The notes beneath the pieces are model-generated. The model saw nothing but the letters and a program-made list of their open reading frames with translations. It ran no database searches and was not told where the DNA came from. From the NCBI RefSeq assembly GCF_014645375.1, contig NZ_BMLT01000009.1, positions 204,104 through 249,912 of the forward strand: a stretch of DNA of 45,809 bases. The letters run 5' to 3'. The position numbers were made by a program, and so were the translations under genes. This document shows, in pieces, positions 43,781 to 45,809 of the stretch (position 1 is its first letter; each line of letters begins with the position of its first letter). The stretch is from Marinobacterium nitratireducens. GTDB taxonomy: Bacteria; Pseudomonadota; Gammaproteobacteria; Pseudomonadales; Balneatricaceae.

Positions 43781-44618
43781 AGTAATCGGTGGTATTACCA
43801 CGTCTCACATTCCCGCCATCGGTGTTGCGATCGACAAGGGGCTGGAAGACACGCCGTATTACCGTGACCTGTTCGCGACCTACCCGCCCATTCGCGAGTG
43901 GCTGAACGAAGAGAAGCCGGATATCGCCGTGCTGTTCTACAACGACCACGGTCTGGAAATGTGGCTCGACAAGAAGCCGACGTTTGCGATTGGCTGTGCG
44001 CCGCAGTACGAAAACGCCGATGAGGGCTGGGGCATCAAGCCCATCCCGCCTCTGACCGGTGAAACCGAACTGAGCTGGCACATCGTCAATCATCTGATCG
44101 AGAACGACTTTGATCCGACCGTGTGTCAGGACATCAAGGTGGATCACGGCGCCACCGTGCCCATGACCCTGCTGTGGCCAAACCACAACTACCAGGGTAT
44201 CAAGGTGATTCCGGTGGCGATCAACTGTGAACGTCACCCGATGCCCAAGCCAAGCCGCAGCTACGCCTTCGGTAAGGCCATTGGTGATGCCATTCGTTGC
44301 TGGGATCAGGATGCCAAGGTGGTGCTGCTGGGTACCGGTGGTCTGTCTCACCAGTTGGATGGTCCGCGAGCAGGTATTCTCAATGCTGAATTCGACAACT
44401 ACTGCATGGACAAGCTGGTTTCCGATCCCCAGGAGCTGTGCAAATTCAGCAACGTTGAGCTGATCGAAAAAGGCGGCGCGCAGATGGTGGAACTGGCCAT
44501 GTGGCTGGCCATGCGCGGTGCGCTGGGCGAAGGTGTGCCAGAAGAGCGCCTGCGTAATTACGTATCGCCGATCTCCAATACCGGCGTTGGCGTGCAGCTG
44601 CTGATTCCGCAGGACTGA
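43773..44618 (+). CDS. ligB: protocatechuate 4,5-dioxygenase, beta subunit
   Basis: The catalytic subunit of 281 residues, an extradiol dioxygenase opening the protocatechuate ring between carbons 4 and 5. Iron ligands at the positions known from Sphingobium LigB (His12, His61, Glu242) are His12 (TTSHIPAIG), His59 (YNDHGLEMW) and Glu240 (QMVELAMW). The catalytic base is His193 (GGLSHQLDG). A strong terminator follows 35 bases after the stop. Confidence 0.95.
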   Translation: MAKVIGGITTSHIPAIGVAIDKGLEDTPYYRDLFATYPPIREWLNEEKPDIAVLFYNDHGLEMWLDKKPTFAIGCAPQYENADEGWGIKPIPPLTGETELSWHIVNHLIENDFDPTVCQDIKVDHGATVPMTLLWPNHNYQGIKVIPVAINCERHPMPKPSRSYAFGKAIGDAIRCWDQDAKVVLLGTGGLSHQLDGPRAGILNAEFDNYCMDKLVSDPQELCKFSNVELIEKGGAQMVELAMWLAMRGALGEGVPEERLRNYVSPISNTGVGVQLLIPQD

Positions 44619-44653
44619 GCCGGACTCCCCAATCGGGGGTGTGCAAAAAGCGC

Positions 44654-44688
44654 AAAGCGGTGCCCGAAAGGGCACCGCTTTATTTTTT
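44654..44688 (+). terminator. rho-independent terminator of the lig operon
   Basis: AAAGCGGTGCC / GGCACCGCTTT with a short CGAAA-type loop, followed by ATTTTTT. A very good intrinsic terminator. Confidence 0.93.
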
Positions 44689-44699
44689 CTGTCTTTTCT

Positions 44700-44868
44700 C
44701 GAGCCGATCGAGCCAGCCTTCGGATGCAGGTTGCGAGTTGAGCATGCGGCTGGCGATGCGGGGCTGCCTGCTCGGCAACGTGCGCGAAGAGCATCGCTCC
44801 TGCCTGGCACCCTGGCACCGGTCTCGAATATCGACACCGGCGTCGGCGCTCAGCAGCAGCTGCTGAGC
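44700..44868 (+). pseudogene. decayed 3' fragment of a second ligB copy
   Basis: In broken frames this stretch encodes pieces that line up with the last 50 residues of LigB: EPIE for ELIE, ELSMRLAMRGCLLG for ELAMWLAMRGALGE, REEHR for PEERL, and after a frameshift VSNIDTGVGAQQQLL for ISNTGVGVQLL. Order and spacing agree with LigB. It has stops and at least one frame change, lacks any start, and lies just beyond the ligB terminator. It is either a relic of a tandem duplication or of an older dioxygenase gene. Confidence 0.7.
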
Positions 44869-44999
44869 CAATACTCCACCCCTTCGCACCCGGCGGCGGC
44901 AGCCGGATGCCCGACGGTCGGCCCTCGCAGGCTTGCGCCGTTCTGCCTCTCCAGCATCTTCCTTGCCTTCAGGTTCCGCTGAATCGTCATTTTTGTACG

Positions 45000-45200
45000 C
45001 TTCAATTAGGGACGTTTTTTGCCTTTGCTGACCGTCTGGGCAATAAAGTAAATCAAGTTTTATACAAAAGGTTCAGGTTATCGATTCTATTAATGAATTT
45101 TTATAAAAAGGCGTTCTTTTGCCACTTTTTTATAAAAGTTAAAGGTTATCGGAGCTATAAATTATTCAGTATATCTATAAGGGCCTGTCCAAAAATGTCA
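45000..45200. other. AT-rich spacer with a degenerate direct repeat
   Basis: Bases 45061-45180 contain by direct count 30 G or C in 120, against well over half elsewhere. Two related units (45058-45094 and 45128-45163), each TTTTATA-AAA followed by AGGTTATCG and CTAT-AAT, lie 70 bases apart. No gene is convincing here or in the rest of the gap 44869-45479. It may hold the control region of pntA or be a scar of inserted DNA. Confidence 0.6.
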
Positions 45201-45479
45201 AAAAATTGTCCCTTTGACCCCTCGACGGCAACATTTGAAACACATACATTAAGTCGAACTAAACGCAGGCCACGGCTGTTCCGGACGTCCGTTTCTTTGT
45301 CAAAAGACATCTGGGTGTCGCATTTGACCACCCCCGGACAGGCTGTGCACGGCATAATCGGGCGCATTCTGAATGACTGCCCGTCGGTGGACTGCAGCAA
45401 AAATTCAAAGCGTGACCAGGGTGTTTGAACCCCGTCACGAGAAATTTAATTAAAACCTTTGGTATTTGGAGAGACTACG

Positions 45480-45809
45480 ATGCGAATAGGCGTCCCGAAG
45501 GAGATCGACGAAGGGGAAAAGCGCGTCGCGTTAACCCCGGAAGTCGCGACTCAGCTGCAGAAGCTCGGCTTCAGCCTCGCTATCGAATCCGGTGCTGGCC
45601 TCGAAGCCAGCTTCGATGATGATCAGTACCGCGCCGCTGGCGTCGAGGTCGTCGAGGACCCGAAAGAGCTGTGGCATTCGTCCGACATCGTGATGAAGGT
45701 GCGCCCGCCGAGCCCGCACCCGGAGCTCGGCTTCTACGGCGTCGAACTGATGGGCAAGGGCCAGACCCTGATCAGCTTCCTGTATCCGGCGCAGAACCCG
45801 GAGATGCTC
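45480..45809 (+). CDS. pntA: NAD(P) transhydrogenase subunit alpha, 5' part
   Basis: The first 110 codons of PntA, cut by the right edge. MRIGVPKEIDEGEKRVALTP, then VMKVRPPSPHPELGFYG and LISFLYPAQNPEML, place it in the alanine-dehydrogenase/PntA domain, with the YPAQNPE stretch pointing to PntA. TTGGAGAG precedes the ATG by nine bases. The membrane-bound transhydrogenase uses the proton gradient to make NADPH. Confidence 0.92.
   Translation, partial: MRIGVPKEIDEGEKRVALTPEVATQLQKLGFSLAIESGAGLEASFDDDQYRAAGVEVVEDPKELWHSSDIVMKVRPPSPHPELGFYGVELMGKGQTLISFLYPAQNPEML

Noticed and set aside
24001-44900. Island acquired on a mobile element
   Set aside because: No integrase, transposase, tRNA or flanking direct repeat was seen, and base composition is like the neighbours.
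45324-45358. TTGACC and CATAAT as a pntA promoter
   Set aside because: The spacing is 23 bases, too long for sigma-70.
45155-45400. Minus-strand frame of 81 codons
   Set aside because: Overlaps the previous frame and the likely pntA control region; no ribosome site or family seen, although a remnant of mobile DNA cannot be ruled out.
44907-45428. Open frame of 173 codons before pntA
   Set aside because: It crosses the AT-rich patch, has no ribosome site, shifts abruptly in composition, and has no recognisable domain.

Overview
The window is a stretch of GC-rich bacterial chromosome, most likely from a gammaproteobacterium of the Pseudomonadales/Oceanospirillales type. This rests on the gene families present (RimB/RimK pair, DUF2750, SrkA, ZntB, DUF3422, DUF2058, 4.5S RNA, PntA) and on REP-like palindromes that read like Pseudomonas REPs. 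The genus cannot be fixed from the sequence alone. No insertion sequence, prophage, CRISPR array, tRNA or rRNA was found.

Positions 1-24000 are mostly housekeeping and stress genes. In order they are: the 3' end of a PAS-repeat chemotaxis receptor; an M48 lipoprotein peptidase; DUF2750-srkA; a ZntB-type transporter; rimB-rimK; a divergent pair of a GNAT/C39-peptidase fusion and a long RimK-like ATP-grasp protein; a cold-shock gene with a long leader; a DUF3422 membrane protein; an MFS transporter; the glutathione-dependent formaldehyde genes frmA-fghA; a peroxiredoxin. Next come a 45-residue membrane protein behind two FNR-type boxes and a stand-alone cyclic-nucleotide-binding-domain protein. 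Then follow DUF2058, two LysE exporters, a LOG-family protein, YceI-cytochrome b561, a LysR regulator, ffs (4.5S RNA) and a gamma-carbonic anhydrase.

Positions 24000-44900 form one catabolic island for quinate/shikimate-type compounds and protocatechuate. A TRAP transporter (dctPQM) with a type II dehydroquinase (aroQ) is divergent from a catabolic-type quinate/shikimate dehydrogenase. QuiC converts 3-dehydroshikimate to protocatechuate. LigAB cleaves protocatechuate at the 4,5 position. LigC, LigI, LigJ, GalD and LigK carry the product through 2-pyrone-4,6-dicarboxylate and oxalomesaconate to pyruvate and oxaloacetate. A GntR and two LysR regulators, one with two helix-turn-helix domains, sit among these genes. 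An AEC transporter, an aldo/keto reductase and a DUF1932 dehydrogenase are extra members whose roles are unknown.

The right end holds a decayed fragment of a second ligB copy, a short very AT-rich spacer, and the start of pntA.

The least explained items are: the two cyclic-nucleotide-domain-only proteins, one of them near an FNR-type promoter; the GNAT-C39/ATP-grasp pair; the double-HTH LysR; the QuiC C-terminal domain that has lost an expected iron ligand; a 15-base motif shared by the quinate genes and their GntR gene; and the ligB relic.
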